DNA of 64,000 nucleotides from Cornus controversa. Its lineage: Eukaryota; Streptophyta; Magnoliopsida; Cornales; Cornaceae. The translations under genes and the position numbers were made by a program. The stretch is taken from the NCBI GenBank assembly GCA_026545225.1, contig CM048853.1, positions 47,851,755 through 47,915,754 of the forward strand. Reading direction: 5' to 3'. The stretch's first letter is position 1; the number at the start of each line of letters is the position of its first letter. Of the stretch, positions 48,564 through 61,191 are shown piece after piece. The notes under the pieces were generated by a model. The model did no database searches and was not told the origin of the DNA. It saw only the letters and a list, made by a program, of their open reading frames with translations.

Positions 48564-48654
48564 GAGAGAGAGAGCCTACGAAGAAGTCTTCAGCAGCCGG
48601 AAATCGTAGAAAGCTGAAGGGCTGCTGAAGACTTCTTCGTAGACTCTCTCTCTC
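48564..48654. repeat. 35-bp near-perfect inverted repeat (hairpin) upstream of GST copy B
   Basis: Left arm 48,564-48,598 (GAGAGAGAGAGCCTACGAAG...) and right arm 48,620-48,654 are complementary over 35 bp with one mismatch, separated by a 21-base loop. It lies 100-190 bp before the start codon. Copies A and C do not show the palindrome. Confidence 0.95.
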
Positions 48655-48667
48655 TCTCTCTCTTTCA

Positions 48668-48698
<31 letters not shown>

Positions 48699-48753
48699 AA
48701 TAGGTGCTAAAATAATAGTTCAATCTGTAGTTCTCATCAGGTCTGAGTGCACT

Positions 48754-51700
48754 ATGGTGGGTGTCTCTCAAATTCATTGTCAATCAATTGCTCTGTTTCC
48801 ATTTCTCAATTTGTTTTTTCACAGTAAAATTTTCTTACTTTCTGTTCTGATTTTCTTTTTCGCGATTACTAGGTACAGAGCACCATCAAATCAATCGCTA
48901 CACACCCAACTGATTGAATTAACTGTCTAACGAGCTGTTGTTTATTTGTGAATAGGCGAGTGGTGAGGAGCCAAAGAAGCTGAAGCTCTATTCTTACTGG
49001 CGGAGCTCTTGCTCTTGGCGTGTTCGTATCGCTCTCAACTTGAAAGGTCTCTCACTCTACTACTTTCTCTCTCTAAGTTTGATCAATCAATTTCTTCTAC
49101 CTGTTTCACTTATTAAAACCCTGATTTTTGTTTTTGTTAATTACTGACCTTTGGCTTTTGCCTCTTTCAAAACAGGTCTTAAATATGAGTACAAAGCAGT
49201 TAATTTGCTGAAAGGAGAGCAATTTAGTCCTGGTGAGAATAATATATGCGCGCGCAAGCGCACACACACATATATATATAGTGGCTTATCGGATTTTTTT
49301 ATAGTATTTCGGCTTATTTATATGATATTATGACGATGAAGTATGATATTAATAATAATAAGCATATTGGTTGTCTGGCGTTCATGTTGCACCATAGACA
49401 TTCAAACTTCAAAATTCTTTTTTGTTTGTTCACAAATTATGATCAATAACTTTCTTTTAGTGGCTGATAATTATCAAAGAAAGTTACTTTGAGCTGGAAA
49501 TAGACATTAATTTAAAAGGTGAATCTGGAAATGCGGAAATGCAACACTAATGGGATAAGTTATGTGCTTGTCTTCATAAAATTCATTTTTTTTTGGGCCA
49601 TTTCATGCACCCATTATAAAAGAAAAGAAAACTTGATTCTTATCTATTGCTTGTAATCTTTATATGTTCAGTTTGGCTTTTCAAATTTGAGCCTTGAACC
49701 ATCGTCACAATTTAAAAGTTGGCTAAAAGTTTCTGGATTGGCTTCATATTTTTTGGTGTACCAGATATACACTTGTTTTTTAGTCTTCATATCACTTCTT
49801 AACATGTTTTGAATTTTTTGGAGTACAGAATTTATAAAGCTCAATCCTATTGGTTGTGTACCGGTGCTGGTAGATGAAGACATTGTAATTGCCGACTCTT
49901 TTGCAATCTTAATGGTGAAAAGACTTATATTCTCTCTGACCCTTGATGTGAACTTGACTCTAATATGTTTTGAATTTCACCAAACGGATTATTGTATGTG
50001 CATTGTGTTGTACAGTATCTAGAAGAGAAGTATCCTCAACATCCACTGTTGCCTCGTGATCTTCAGAAAAGAGCAATTAATTACCAGGTAAATTGCTATT
50101 GTTTTCTTACTCTTCCAATATTTGGTTTCTTTTTTAGTGAACTATTTGTATCAGCAACTTGACACCAGCATGAATGTGTTAACAACTGGGTGTATCAATA
50201 AAGCCATGAATTTGTGTGCTTTCGCCTTCAAAAATTGCTATTATGATTGTGGCTGGTCAGCCACAGGTGTATATTTTCACCATTTGAACATTAAAGGCTC
50301 CTATGGATCATCACTTTCTAATTTAATTATTGGTATGATTTTTTTAATGAAGCCTATTGGCATTTAACAGCAGTATCTTTGAGTCTTAAATCATCAAATT
50401 CACCTTTGTACTAGTGTTTTGCTTAGATGTAGTGGGCATGGAAGGTGTCAGAGGCCCTAGGATGGCTGGAGTTTGCAATTTTCCTGTGTAATTTTTTTAG
50501 GCCATCTTGCAATTAGATTGCTACCAATTTCACGAATAGTAATAAAAAATCAAATTTAGTGATAGACAAATATAAAATGGAATAATCTATAGACTCATAT
50601 GTTGCGAAGAAATAATTAATAATTGCTTAAACGTCATTATGCTACACTAGATTTGACAGTACATGGTTACTGAGTCCTACATGTGACATCTAGTACTCTT
50701 TTATTGGTGAAATTGTGTTTCAGACATGGAATTTTTAATTAAAAATATCGACAATGATGTTAGGTTACTCTATTCTATTTTTTTTTTTACCTTGGCAAGA
50801 AACTCACACATCCACTTTTGACTGGGGGCTTGGTCCCTCGACCTTCTACTTTGAAAGGTGAGGAAGTACCACTAGGCTACAACCTTTGGTTGCAACTCTA
50901 TTCATTTGTTAAGAGTTTCTTGATTACTTGAATGTATCTACTCTAGAAACGCATAAAGTTGTATTCTGAAATTTTCTCCTGAACAAGGTCACTCCTATTT
51001 TCACGATCTGTGTTGCATTGGACGGACTAGCATGAATGCATGTTGGTTGCTTCAAGTTCCAACAGCCTCTCAATCTAAAATCACATTGAGGCTTTAGACC
51101 ACCTCTATATTCCAGCACCTGATGCAAAGCTATGGGTACCTCTTGCCAGGAGATATAATTTGCCCAATGGGTCATTGTGGTGGTCACCTTCAACAATAAT
51201 TTCCCTTGCAAGAAGATGCCTTGCATCACTATATTCAGATTACCAATAAATCACCCTGCCAGGGTCAAATTCTACCTCACTCAAAGAAGAAATTATTCAT
51301 GCAAGGAGAGCAATGAGATCAAGTGGCCTTTCAAATTCTAATATAAAAAATTCAGAAATTCTTTTGAACTCCGTCTAAGGAGAAGTCTAAGGGATGCATG
51401 GCATTGTCTTCTCTACCATACCATCAGTATCTGTCTAAAACCATCCTGGACGGTTAACTTGTCCCTTTAATCCAAACAAGCTAGGTGATTACTAATGTAC
51501 GACCTTAAATAATTCTTCCTTCTTTAATATCTAGGAGAAGCAAGATGTACTAAAGATAAGATCTAATAGGCAGCGACCTAATTAGTCCTAACCAAGTACC
51601 CTGATAAATAAGATCTGCTGAAGTGAACAGGGTCTAAGGAGTAAACAAAGTTAATCCTAACTTAGGTATTAAACCAATATACATGGTTTGAGGTCTTACC

Positions 51701-54700
51701 ATCTGATGACTACTGGTTCCTTGCGACTTGTAATTAAAATTTTAATATTGAAAATCTTATAGAGTAATTAGAAATATGAACCTTAGGTGGAAGTTTAGTG
51801 ACACAGATAACAAGTTATTGAACGAAGGGGGAAAATATGGACTTCCCAAAAGGGTATCATAATGACGCTACTAAAGCAAATGTATCTTAGTGTGTCTGTC
51901 ATGGTGAAAAATGTTATTAGGATTGTCCTGTGACACAGTAGACAATATGTTCCACAACCTTGCTCTAGTTGACGTTCTGTTGTCCTACTTTAAGGATATA
52001 ATTTGTTGGATAAACAAGTGATGATCTTAAATTTCTAGAATTAATTGGGTACAATCATTTTCTCTATCCTATTAATATTTTCATTTTGTTTTGTGCTGAT
52101 TCCTTGGATATATCCTTCAACATGTTAGTTATTTGATTTGTAGGCTGCTAATATTGTTTCCTCAAGCATACAGCCTTTTCAGAATCTAGCCGTACTAGTA
52201 AGTAAACTATGGCAGTTCCTCCTTTAGCATTACCTTTCATTGCCTGAACTCAGATAATGATGTCACGAGATAGCCTGAGCATATTGTTTCTAAATATTTT
52301 TAATGCTTTTCCAAGTACAGAAGTATATAGAGGAAAAAGTTAATGCTGATGAGAAGCTTCCTTGGCTTAAGTATCACATTGAGAAAGGGTTTTCAGGTAA
52401 TCTTACACTGCACTTCCATCATTAAGTTGTTTATGGTCTGCCTGAAGTTACAGAAACACCAGCAGAAGCCCCTTGACTCTCTCTCTTTCTATACACACAC
52501 TCGCACACATGAATGTATGTAGATTCATATTAAGCTTAGCCTTCTCAACTTGTTGCCTCCTATATCCAGGTATCTCCCTTCAGTCCTTGGAAATAGAAAC
52601 AAACAAATGGGAGAGATGCAAAGGACCTTTTAGTTAGATCCAAATTCCTCAGTGATGAAATCCTCCAAATACAAGCAGTTTTGTTGTCTCTGTTGCAATC
52701 CATTAATAGAAGTGGCATTTGTTACAAAAACATTATGAAACTACTGAAAGTATTTTCAGATGCCAACTAAAAGTTCCCGTTTGATCTTCAAAATGTGATA
52801 CTTCAGCATGTTGTAATATTAAATAACACGGAATACAATTTTTCTTGCTTGACATTAGATTATCTAAAAACAGTGGTCTTGTGTTGTTATATTCACATTT
52901 TTTCTGTTCTATCCAAGGTTCACCATTTCTTTGTATCTACCAGTACCAGTTAAGCAATTTTTTTATTTTCTTTCAGCTCACAATTATTGCTATTTCATAG
53001 TACAGAAAACACCATAATGAACTGATCTTGAATAAAGTTGGCAATGATATCTATAGTTGAGGTTCAGAATTGCCTAGGTATAGCTTGACCTATTTATAGT
53101 TGGATAGAGAAGCTCCAACTTTAATCCAATAGGCTGAAACTTCAAACAATATGAAAAAGGGAGGTAACATTCTCCCTCCAAAGAAAGATTATTGCAGTCA
53201 ACTCCTTGTTATTGAAAGTGATAACTTTTGATTCTTCGTAAAGAAGATTTTATTTGATATTTATATGTGTTTAACTTTGTTCAGTTTCTCACCAGTATAT
53301 CTTTTTTCTTTTAAGTAATTTGTCATCACTATATCACACACAAACACACACACGAGTTTCAGACTTTTGTTAATGCAGATATGATGGGTTATTATTGTCT
53401 GTGTTTGCTATAAGTATGTGTCCTTTAAATATTCAGCTTGTGGGTTTTGTTTTCCCAAAATTTAGAGAGAGAGAGGGATGTATGAAAGATCTGGCATGAG
53501 AGAGTACCAGAAGAGAGAGAGAGAGAGAGATGAACGCTAAACTTCTCACGTGTTCTTGCTTTCTTCCACTGTGTGTGACATGCTGTGTGTGTGTGAGGGA
53601 GGGAGGGAGAGAGAGACAGAGAGAGAGAGAACTTACCTTAGATTTCCCTCCCTTCTCTCCTTTGTTTGTACCTCATATTTGTAAAAAGAAACAAAACTGT
53701 ATCTAAACGGTACTATGTAATATATAAGGGTATTTTTGTCATATTAATATGGGCATATTAGTCATTGGAAAATAAGTACTGGGTTAGTTTTGTCATTAAG
53801 TGTAACTAAGGGAAATTTTTCCAAACCTAAGGGGGAGTTGACCGCAGATTGACTAAAGTTTAATGTATGAGTGAAAAGACCAAACATCAGGGAAGGTCAG
53901 GGTAATTCACCCTATATGATATTATATATTCACTTTCATCAAAGGTTTGTTTCCATTAAGGAAAAAGATCATCTTGCGAATATCTTTAATCTTTTGCACT
54001 TTTCCTATTTCACAGAGATACAAGGTCTTTTATTAACTGAAGGAAAGTAAGTTGTGTAATAACTCAATTCTGTTCTCTTTAACCCTACCCCCTCACCTCC
54101 TCTTTTACCGTCTACCTTAAAATAAATGTTAACCTTTTCATATTAATTAGTATATTTGTTTTAATAGTATCCTAAAGTGAAAAGATGGAAATTCTCTAAG
54201 CTTGACCTGTTTTTACGCCACCAATCAGAAAACCAATAACTATCTGACCTTGAGATCAAGTGGAGGACATAATCATCTCGCATCGATTGATAGTTGAATG
54301 TGTATTCATGGGTTACCTCTGGTAGTTTATTGCTTAAAAGCACTGACATATTTACAGTTAATTACTTTAAGAATTGATTTTTTTTTTTTATTAAAATTAT
54401 TTATCATTCAAGGAACATTTGCCAACTCTTGTACCATCCTATCTGCGTGTATTGCAGCTCTTGAGAAACTATTAAAAGACTATGCTGGAAAATATGCCAC
54501 TGGAGATGAAGTTTCCTTGGTTTGTTTCTTCCCTGGCATCTTTTATTGAAGCCTATATTTATGCACTTATGCTTCATATACACTTGAAGATGCATGTATA
54601 TATCCTATGTATATATCCTTCTTTAAGGCTTCAACTGGAGGTGGAGTTTGGGATCTTCCACGGGGTGGTGAGAGGAACAATGTGGGTTGTGACATAATGT

Positions 54701-57700
54701 TTACCCTCAATTAAATGTTGAAATTTGATGCTTAGCTGGCTGTTCTGATTTCAGACTAAGGGCCTCAGCTTGCATTACTATACAGATTTAAATTTTTGAA
54801 CAAAAAATGCATACTGAGCTGGATGTGTAAGCTTTTGCAGTCAATTGCCTATTGCAGTTGTGCTAAAGCGATAGCATGGCGCTGGCAATGTTTCAAAATC
54901 TGGAACAGAGTGTTCGTGTTGATAGAATGGTGTTGGGTGTCTCTAGGGTTTAATGGTTAAATATGCTCTTGCAACTGTTATGGGAGTTGTCCTGTGGGTG
55001 TTTCTAGGGTTTAATGGTTAAATATGCTCTTGCAACTGTTATGGGAGTTGTCCTGAATGTGTGGGGCAAAGAAGATATCTGACTCATCTAACATAATGGG
55101 TGCTTTCTTGGCTCCTGCTTGTTTTTTAAATGTAGAATTACTGCAACTTGTAAGCGAGCTCTATTGGGGGTATATGGCCCAAAATATAGCCAAAAGAGAC
55201 CACTCATGCAATGAATTACGAGTTTTCATTCTAAAGTGCCCCCCAAAGGTTAGTTGTGTGCTTGTTTGATGGGGGGATCGTGACTGCAAAGTAGTGCCTT
55301 TTCTTTTTCTTAAGAAATTGGAATTAGAGGTCCTCCACTTCTTTGTTAGTTCTGCTGTGTTAGTGACATTCCTGTAGGAGCAGCCTCTTGTATATAAACA
55401 TGTAATCAAAACTGTCCGTCTCTTTTTAGATTGCAGATGTATGACAAGTGGCTCTGCGGTTGCTAGTCAGCTTTCATTTTATTAAATATAATGGTAGGGG
55501 CTGAGGCTCTAATGGCTTTCCAACTTTCTTCAATTAGGGAATAGCTCTGATGGATCGATCACACGGTTTTGCAGCGTCCTTTTATTTCAATTTGAAAATG
55601 TTGCAACAAGGAGATGACCTTTTTTTGAAGATGAGAGAATGGTGAATTAGGATGGAAATCTTCAAGGTGTTGTTTTGATTAAAAAGTCTGGCTTTCTTTT
55701 GGGAAAACTAAAAGAATTGGAGTGCTAGGTTCTCCATGAATCTAACGTTTGATTTGAAGAGGGAGAAAATATTATGTCGAAGAAGAATGTAAGGGTTTGT
55801 CCACTGGGGAAAAGGGAAATTAAAGTTAAAAAGGCTGTTTACCCGAACACTGTGTCGGCCTTGGTTTTTTTTTTTTTTTGTGTGTGTGTGGGGGGGTGGG
55901 GTGTGGGGATGAGGGGGAATAAGCAAAAATGTGCAGAATAGCTTAAAACCAAGATGAAGTTTCAAAAACCTACTGAAATGCTAGCATTGCTTACACATTC
56001 TCAGTTTCAGGTTCGGGATTTTAAATTGATAGAGAACTGTTTTAGTGAAAAAAGATGTGCATCCTGATATCTCTCACAGTGTACAACATATTTCAACTGG
56101 GTAATAGCTTTTATTCTCTAATAAAACTTCCATAAGGATCACCATGGATAATCCAATTTTTGGATCCCCAAAATCCCTCCTAGATTGAGCTTAAGATTTG
56201 AGTAGTGGATTAGAGTGCAGAAAGGTGTGGAGTATGGATTGATCCACTTTGTTAGCTTGTACAAGGTATATTGTAGCTTAAACAGATAACTGTTTTTTTT
56301 TTGTGTGGAGAAGAACTTGCTATAGCAAAGTGAACTCACAAAAAGAAGATAAAAAGTTTAAAAAGGACCACATAGACGACATACCACTTTGACATTTTAT
56401 GATGTGATTATTTTCGGAGAGAGTTTTAAGTAATCTTATGGTGCAAAGTCTGTTAATTTTTTAGATTTTGGGAGGGGAGGGGGGTGGTCCTATCGGAAAA
56501 CATGTAAAGCTAGTTGTCAGATTATGTTTGCATTAATACTTGTGGTTGTCTCAGCTATATATAACCTTGATTAGAGTGGCATCGCATGCTGGAATTTCAA
56601 CTGTAATTCAATGCATAGCAAGTGCTTATAATTATTTTGTGAGGCTTACATTATTCCCTAACATATTTTATTGGCTATAATTTTCAGGCGGATTTGTTTT
56701 TAGCACCTCAGATTGGAGCAATCAAATGGTTCAACATTGACATGGTAGTGCCTATAAGTTCACAAACAGCTGCATCAGTGTGATTTATATCTCTGTTTCA
56801 AGTGATGCATATAATTTGCATGTCTTAAACTTTTAGCATTTGCATCTTGAAGAAACGAGGAAAGGACAAAAAAAGAGGGGGGGGGGGGGGAGGGGAGCAT
56901 AAGCTTCTTTGATGTTCCAATCAACTAGATGATTCTTTTATGTAGGTCCTGCAGTCCTTTTTTAAAAACTAATTAGGAATCAGTCCCATTTTTTGTCTAA
57001 ACTACTAGTCAATTGACATTTGATTAACTTCCGTTAATGGCATATAATTTTATTGACTAAAAGACAAAATTATCCTCACTCAATTTTGTTGTTTTTCTCT
57101 GCACACGCACACACAATTGCACAACATAACCATGTGAGGATCATCATCTCTCTCATCTTCTGGGACTCTCTCTCTACTTTCTTTGAAATGAAACCTCACA
57201 ATTTTTCTTCTCTCCTGCTATATTTATTTGGTGAGTTACTGGAAGGTGGATGAGAACCACAATAACAAATTTTATGTGAAGCAATTAATGGACTTGTTGC
57301 CAGTTTTGGAACAAGGGGTTATATGTCTGTTGTCGGTGATCATTATGGTTCTAAACGATATTATTGAATCACTTCACTGCGGAATCATCATGGATTCGTA
57401 GTGATGACTACCTCTTTCTCTGACAAAAAAGGGTCAAAATGTCAAATAAATCAGTGGAGAGAGACTTTGAGGAGAGAGGTGTTAGGTCATCCTTGTGCTC
57501 AACTACATCTTCATCCTTGTCCGCCATTAAAGAACCAAACTGAACTCAGTCACACTTACTGTTCCAGTCCCTCGTGGGTTGGTCTTTGTTTTTTTTTCTT
57601 TGGGCTTCAAATTCAAATTCTTGAAAGATGTAGAATGTATAGAGGCAAAATGGATGACACAGGTGGAAAATTTTGACCTTCCATATAGTAGGCTGCAACA

Positions 57701-58480
57701 AGAAGCAATAAACTATCTTCATGACGGTTTTGACTATTTTGGAATATTTGGTTCTACAAATAATAAATTTGGATGAGGGTTTAGAAAGAGGTTTTGTGAG
57801 AGAGTTGTCAATAGATTGACATGTTTATTTGCATTCAGGGTAGTTTTGTCTTTCTATTGGTTGAACAATTTTGGAATTAATAGAAGTTCTTTTTGTTCTT
57901 TTTCTTTAAATTATATTTTGAAGTAGTAGAAGTTGGTCTTTAAAATTACGAGACTCAACACAAAGAAAGTCTATAATAAACTATTTTCCTAATTATGTAA
58001 AGGTTACATTCGTAGAAAAATACCGCCATTCTTCTGGACGCCTGCCTTCAAGAGAGTTCCATAATTACATAGACGGAGCAATCTTTTGGTCTTGTTTATT
58101 GTGTTTTTGTCATGGTTAAATTTTATTCTTTGGGATGCTCCAGTTTCTTCATCTACCGGCTAGCATTAGGAATAATTATCGTGTCACCTTTGTTATTGTT
58201 TTTTCAGTGATTTCAAGTACAACATAAAATGCTCTTTTCTGCTGTAAAGCACATGATTACTATCTGTTTTCTTCCTTGTGCCCTAAAATTGGTGCATTTT
58301 ACTTTCCTTGCATTTCTGTATTTTGCATCTGCAACTTAAATTTTTTTGTTCCTTGACCCGTTTTTGCAGACTCAGTTCCCTCTTCTATCTAGGGTTAATG
58401 AGGCATACAATGAGCTTCCTGCCTTCCAAGATGCTATGCCAGAACAGCAGCCGGATACACCAGTTGAGGCATTGGGTTGA
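48754..58480 (+). CDS. GSTZ1: Zeta-class glutathione S-transferase / maleylacetoacetate isomerase (copy B, intact)
   Basis: Ten exons: 48754-48756 (ATG, end of exon 1), 48956-49046, 49176-49232, 49829-49914, 50016-50087, 52144-52197, 52321-52396, 54458-54519, 56688-56744 and 58370-58480. They join in frame to 222 residues, the usual zeta-class length. The N-terminal thioredoxin-like domain has [11 protein letters not shown] (residues 18-28, catalytic Ser/Cys motif), [11 protein letters not shown] and ADSFAI; the helical C-terminal domain has [23 protein letters not shown] and [10 protein letters not shown] (spanning an exon border). Zeta GSTs isomerise maleylacetoacetate to fumarylacetoacetate in tyrosine breakdown and can dehalogenate dichloroacetate. 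The ATG is the last codon of exon 1, followed directly by GTGGGT. Introns are long, giving 9.7 kb in total. It is probably the only functional complete copy in view. Confidence 0.95.
54936..55055. repeat. 60-bp tandem duplication in GST copy B intron 8
   Basis: Two adjacent, almost identical units, each containing CTAGGGTTTAATGGTTAAAT then GCTCTTGCAACTGTTATGGG. The equivalent part of copy A has one. Confidence 0.85.
55861..55917 (+). repeat. Poly-T, (TG)n and G-rich tract in intron 8 of GST copy B
   Basis: A T run and TGTGTG lead into four G runs of at least four (starting GGGGGGGTGGGG at about 55,890), a canonical G-quadruplex pattern on the sense strand. A second, longer G run lies at about 56,877-56,896. 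Confidence 0.75.
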
Positions 58481-60180
58481 GGTATCAGGAGTAATAAATA
58501 CTTTCTGCACTTACATATGTCTTCTGTTTTCTTTCCTCTCTCTAATATAACTTCACAAGGATCTACCACCATTAACTTAGTCACCAGGTGCCTGTCTTGC
58601 ATATATTTTCTTTGGGTTTGAAGATTCATCTCATTATATGTTAAGACTGCATAATAATTATGACGTTAGGTACTATATGTATCTATATATACACGTGTAT
58701 TTTACAGATTGTAGTTTTTCTTGTAGATATCCAGTCTCAAAGTTGCGTCATGGAATCTTGTTTGATTGACCCTGGAGGTAAAGCCTGCAAAGTAGATCTT
58801 GTGCAAAGACAATGAGACGTTGTGTTTAAATAAGAGTGAACTGATGAAATAAATGATGAAATAAAGATGAACTGATGTGATGATATGTGTCCGATCATCT
58901 TTCTGAATTTTCCATTATAAAGCTTGCTCATCTTTGAAAATTGCAGTACCATCAGTATTCCACCATATAATCATTCATCACCCATACTTGAACAGCATCA
59001 TCTTCTTCATTCATAGCATAAAGTATGCACAAACATCCACCTAAACTCCCCAACTGGTGGTCCAATATCCTGGGGCTTCTATAAATAAGTTAAAAAACAC
59101 CAAAAATAATCCAAAGATTAATAAGTGATTGCCCAGAAGTCATACTCGTCGGCTTTATGTTCACTTTTTGATGTTAAAACTTTATTCCCAGCAGCATTTA
59201 AATGTGCATGAATCCTGCATCCATAAACATCATGAAATTATTTCATGAATGATGTATCAATTAAATGGTGAGTTAGTATTGGTGAGATTCTTTCCGGAGT
59301 CTTCATTTCATGAGGCAAATACCCCTTCCGTAAAAAGTGATGTTTTTTCATGGGGTACAATGAACTCCGTAAATATTTAAGAAATGAGCAATGCTACATA
59401 TCATGAAATTATTTCATGAATGACGTGTCAATTAAATGGTGAGTTAGTATTGGTGGGATTCTTCTCGTACACGGAGTCTTCATTTCATGAAGTTTAGCAT
59501 TTTTCTTAAGAAATATGTGGTTTTAGCATTTTTCTTAATAAATACGTGGTTAAAACTCATGTAGATTTACATCACAAATATTCATGATAGGCTAGAAATG
59601 CTGTAGATAAATCTTTCACGAGGAGCAAAGAATCACGTGAATAATATCTTTATTTACGAGGCATATGCCAACCCGGTTAATAACCTTTTTTTTTATTTAA
59701 AAAAGATAATAATAATAATAATAATATTCAGTTTTCCCTCTTTCTCACAATCATTTTAATGAATAAATAAAATGTCATTCATTATAATTATTCCACTCAA
59801 CATTCCATAATTGAACTTAACAATTGTCACCCCCCAACTCAAAACAACATCTACCCCTACGCAATCATAACAAATGCAAGAGAATACACCGACAAAGTTA
59901 GTCACATTCAAATATCAATAACAAACTTGAGGAAAACAAGACACAAAATTATACTAACATCAAAAGTGCGAAACTCATTTGCAGCATTCAATATATTAAA
60001 AGAACATGACTAAGTACACCAATGGTCATTTAATTAATGCTAATCATAATCCATACTGCAATGTTCAAAATCATCATCCATGAACCACCAAAACTGAGTT
60101 AAACCACCTCCACATGTGAAGTTAACCCGACACCAGTGCAATTCACAAAACAATAATATTTCAAAATGAATGAAAATTAA
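58481..60180. other. 3' flank of GST copy B and repeat-containing spacer
   Basis: 58,481-58,960 contains the 3' UTR and remains similar to the end of the copy A block up to ACCATCAGTATTCC. Then two direct copies of a segment starting ATCATGAAATTATTTCATGA lie at about 59,229 and 59,401 (about 85 bp each). (TAA)n near 59,705. No gene. Confidence 0.5.
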
Positions 60181-60212
60181 GAGGTAGTATTGATTCTAAT
60201 GAGGAAATTGCC

Positions 60213-60480
60213 ATGCGTGCAACAAAATTCAAAAGATTATTAAAGAAAATATATCACAAGAAATTGCAAGGTAAAATTCCTAAGAAATTTGACTCTAGGA
60301 AGGACAAAAATAAAATAAATCCAATAGATGTAACTTGCTGGAATCGTGAAGAAAAATTGCACTTTCTAAGTGATTGTCTAAAGAAGCCTAAAGAAGAGTC
60401 GAAATATAAAATAAATAAAAAAAAGAAAAAGAAAACTAAAGCTAGGGCAAGCAAAATATCAATCAAGCGATGAGGAAGAA
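60213..60480 (+). pseudogene. Relic of a retroelement gag zinc-knuckle region
   Basis: An 86-residue open frame, basic and Lys-rich, with KKFDSRKDKNKINPIDVTCW followed by HFLSDC, then a Lys run. The layout matches the CX2CX4HX4C finger of LTR-retroelement gag proteins, with the second Cys replaced by Arg (C-W-N-R-E-E-K-L-H-F-L-S-D-C). In a second frame an acidic SSDEEED follows, also usual there. No protease, LTR or other domain is adjacent, so it is an isolated fragment. Confidence 0.55.
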
Positions 60481-60983
60481 GATGTTCTTGATTCGAAGTT
60501 CACTAGGTCATGCTTGGCCAACCGACAATGGTGGTGGTGGTGGTGGTGATCATGGAGATGGTTGATTAGTTTAATCTAATTATGTGTATCTATTTTGAAG
60601 AATTTGAAAAGAGAATTGAGTCTGTTACTCTGGTTTAGTTTTAGTTAATTAGATTTATACTAATTGTGAGTCTAAGTGAAAATTACCTCTGAGATGAAGA
60701 TTGAGCTTCTACAAAGATCAAAATGGCAACTTCATCAAAAAGACGCACACTTACCCATTAGTTTCATGTATTCATATTCAAGATTTCTTAATTTCAAAGT
60801 TTTTTTAAATTATTTTTAAATCCTAAATATGTTATTTAAACTAATTCTGAAAACAATTTCTCAAAAACTCAGATAACATAAAATTATTTTAAGAGAAATG
60901 TCTGCTTTAATTCTCTGAAAACAAACCTTTTTAAAACTTAGTTATCATAAAATAATTTTCAAAAAACTTGACCAAGCAAGAGT

Positions 60984-61042
<59 letters not shown>

Positions 61043-61044
61043 AC
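60481..61044. other. AT-rich spacer ending in a long (TA)n run
   Basis: A (GGT)n stretch at 60,529-60,546 and a (TA)n run of about 50 bp at 60,990-61,039. No gene. Confidence 0.4.
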
Positions 61045-61191
61045 CTGGGTATCATTAGTGTTTCCATCTCCAGTGGCTCCAAAATCAACTACATGAAATA
61101 TATATTTGTTATCATCATTGGTACCACCATCACCTTGAACTGATACAGCAAAAAGAGTGAACAAAGAAAAGAGAAGGAGAAAGTAGGTCGT
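61045..61191 (-). pseudogene. Duplicated polygalacturonase exon 1 (start codon lost)
   Basis: 147 bp nearly identical to exon 1 of the gene at 28-32 kb, including its GT donor after CAG. The initiator ATG is ACG here, and Asp codons are changed to Tyr and Asn. No exons 2-8 follow; the copy breaks off in the (TA)n tract of intron 1. Confidence 0.9.
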
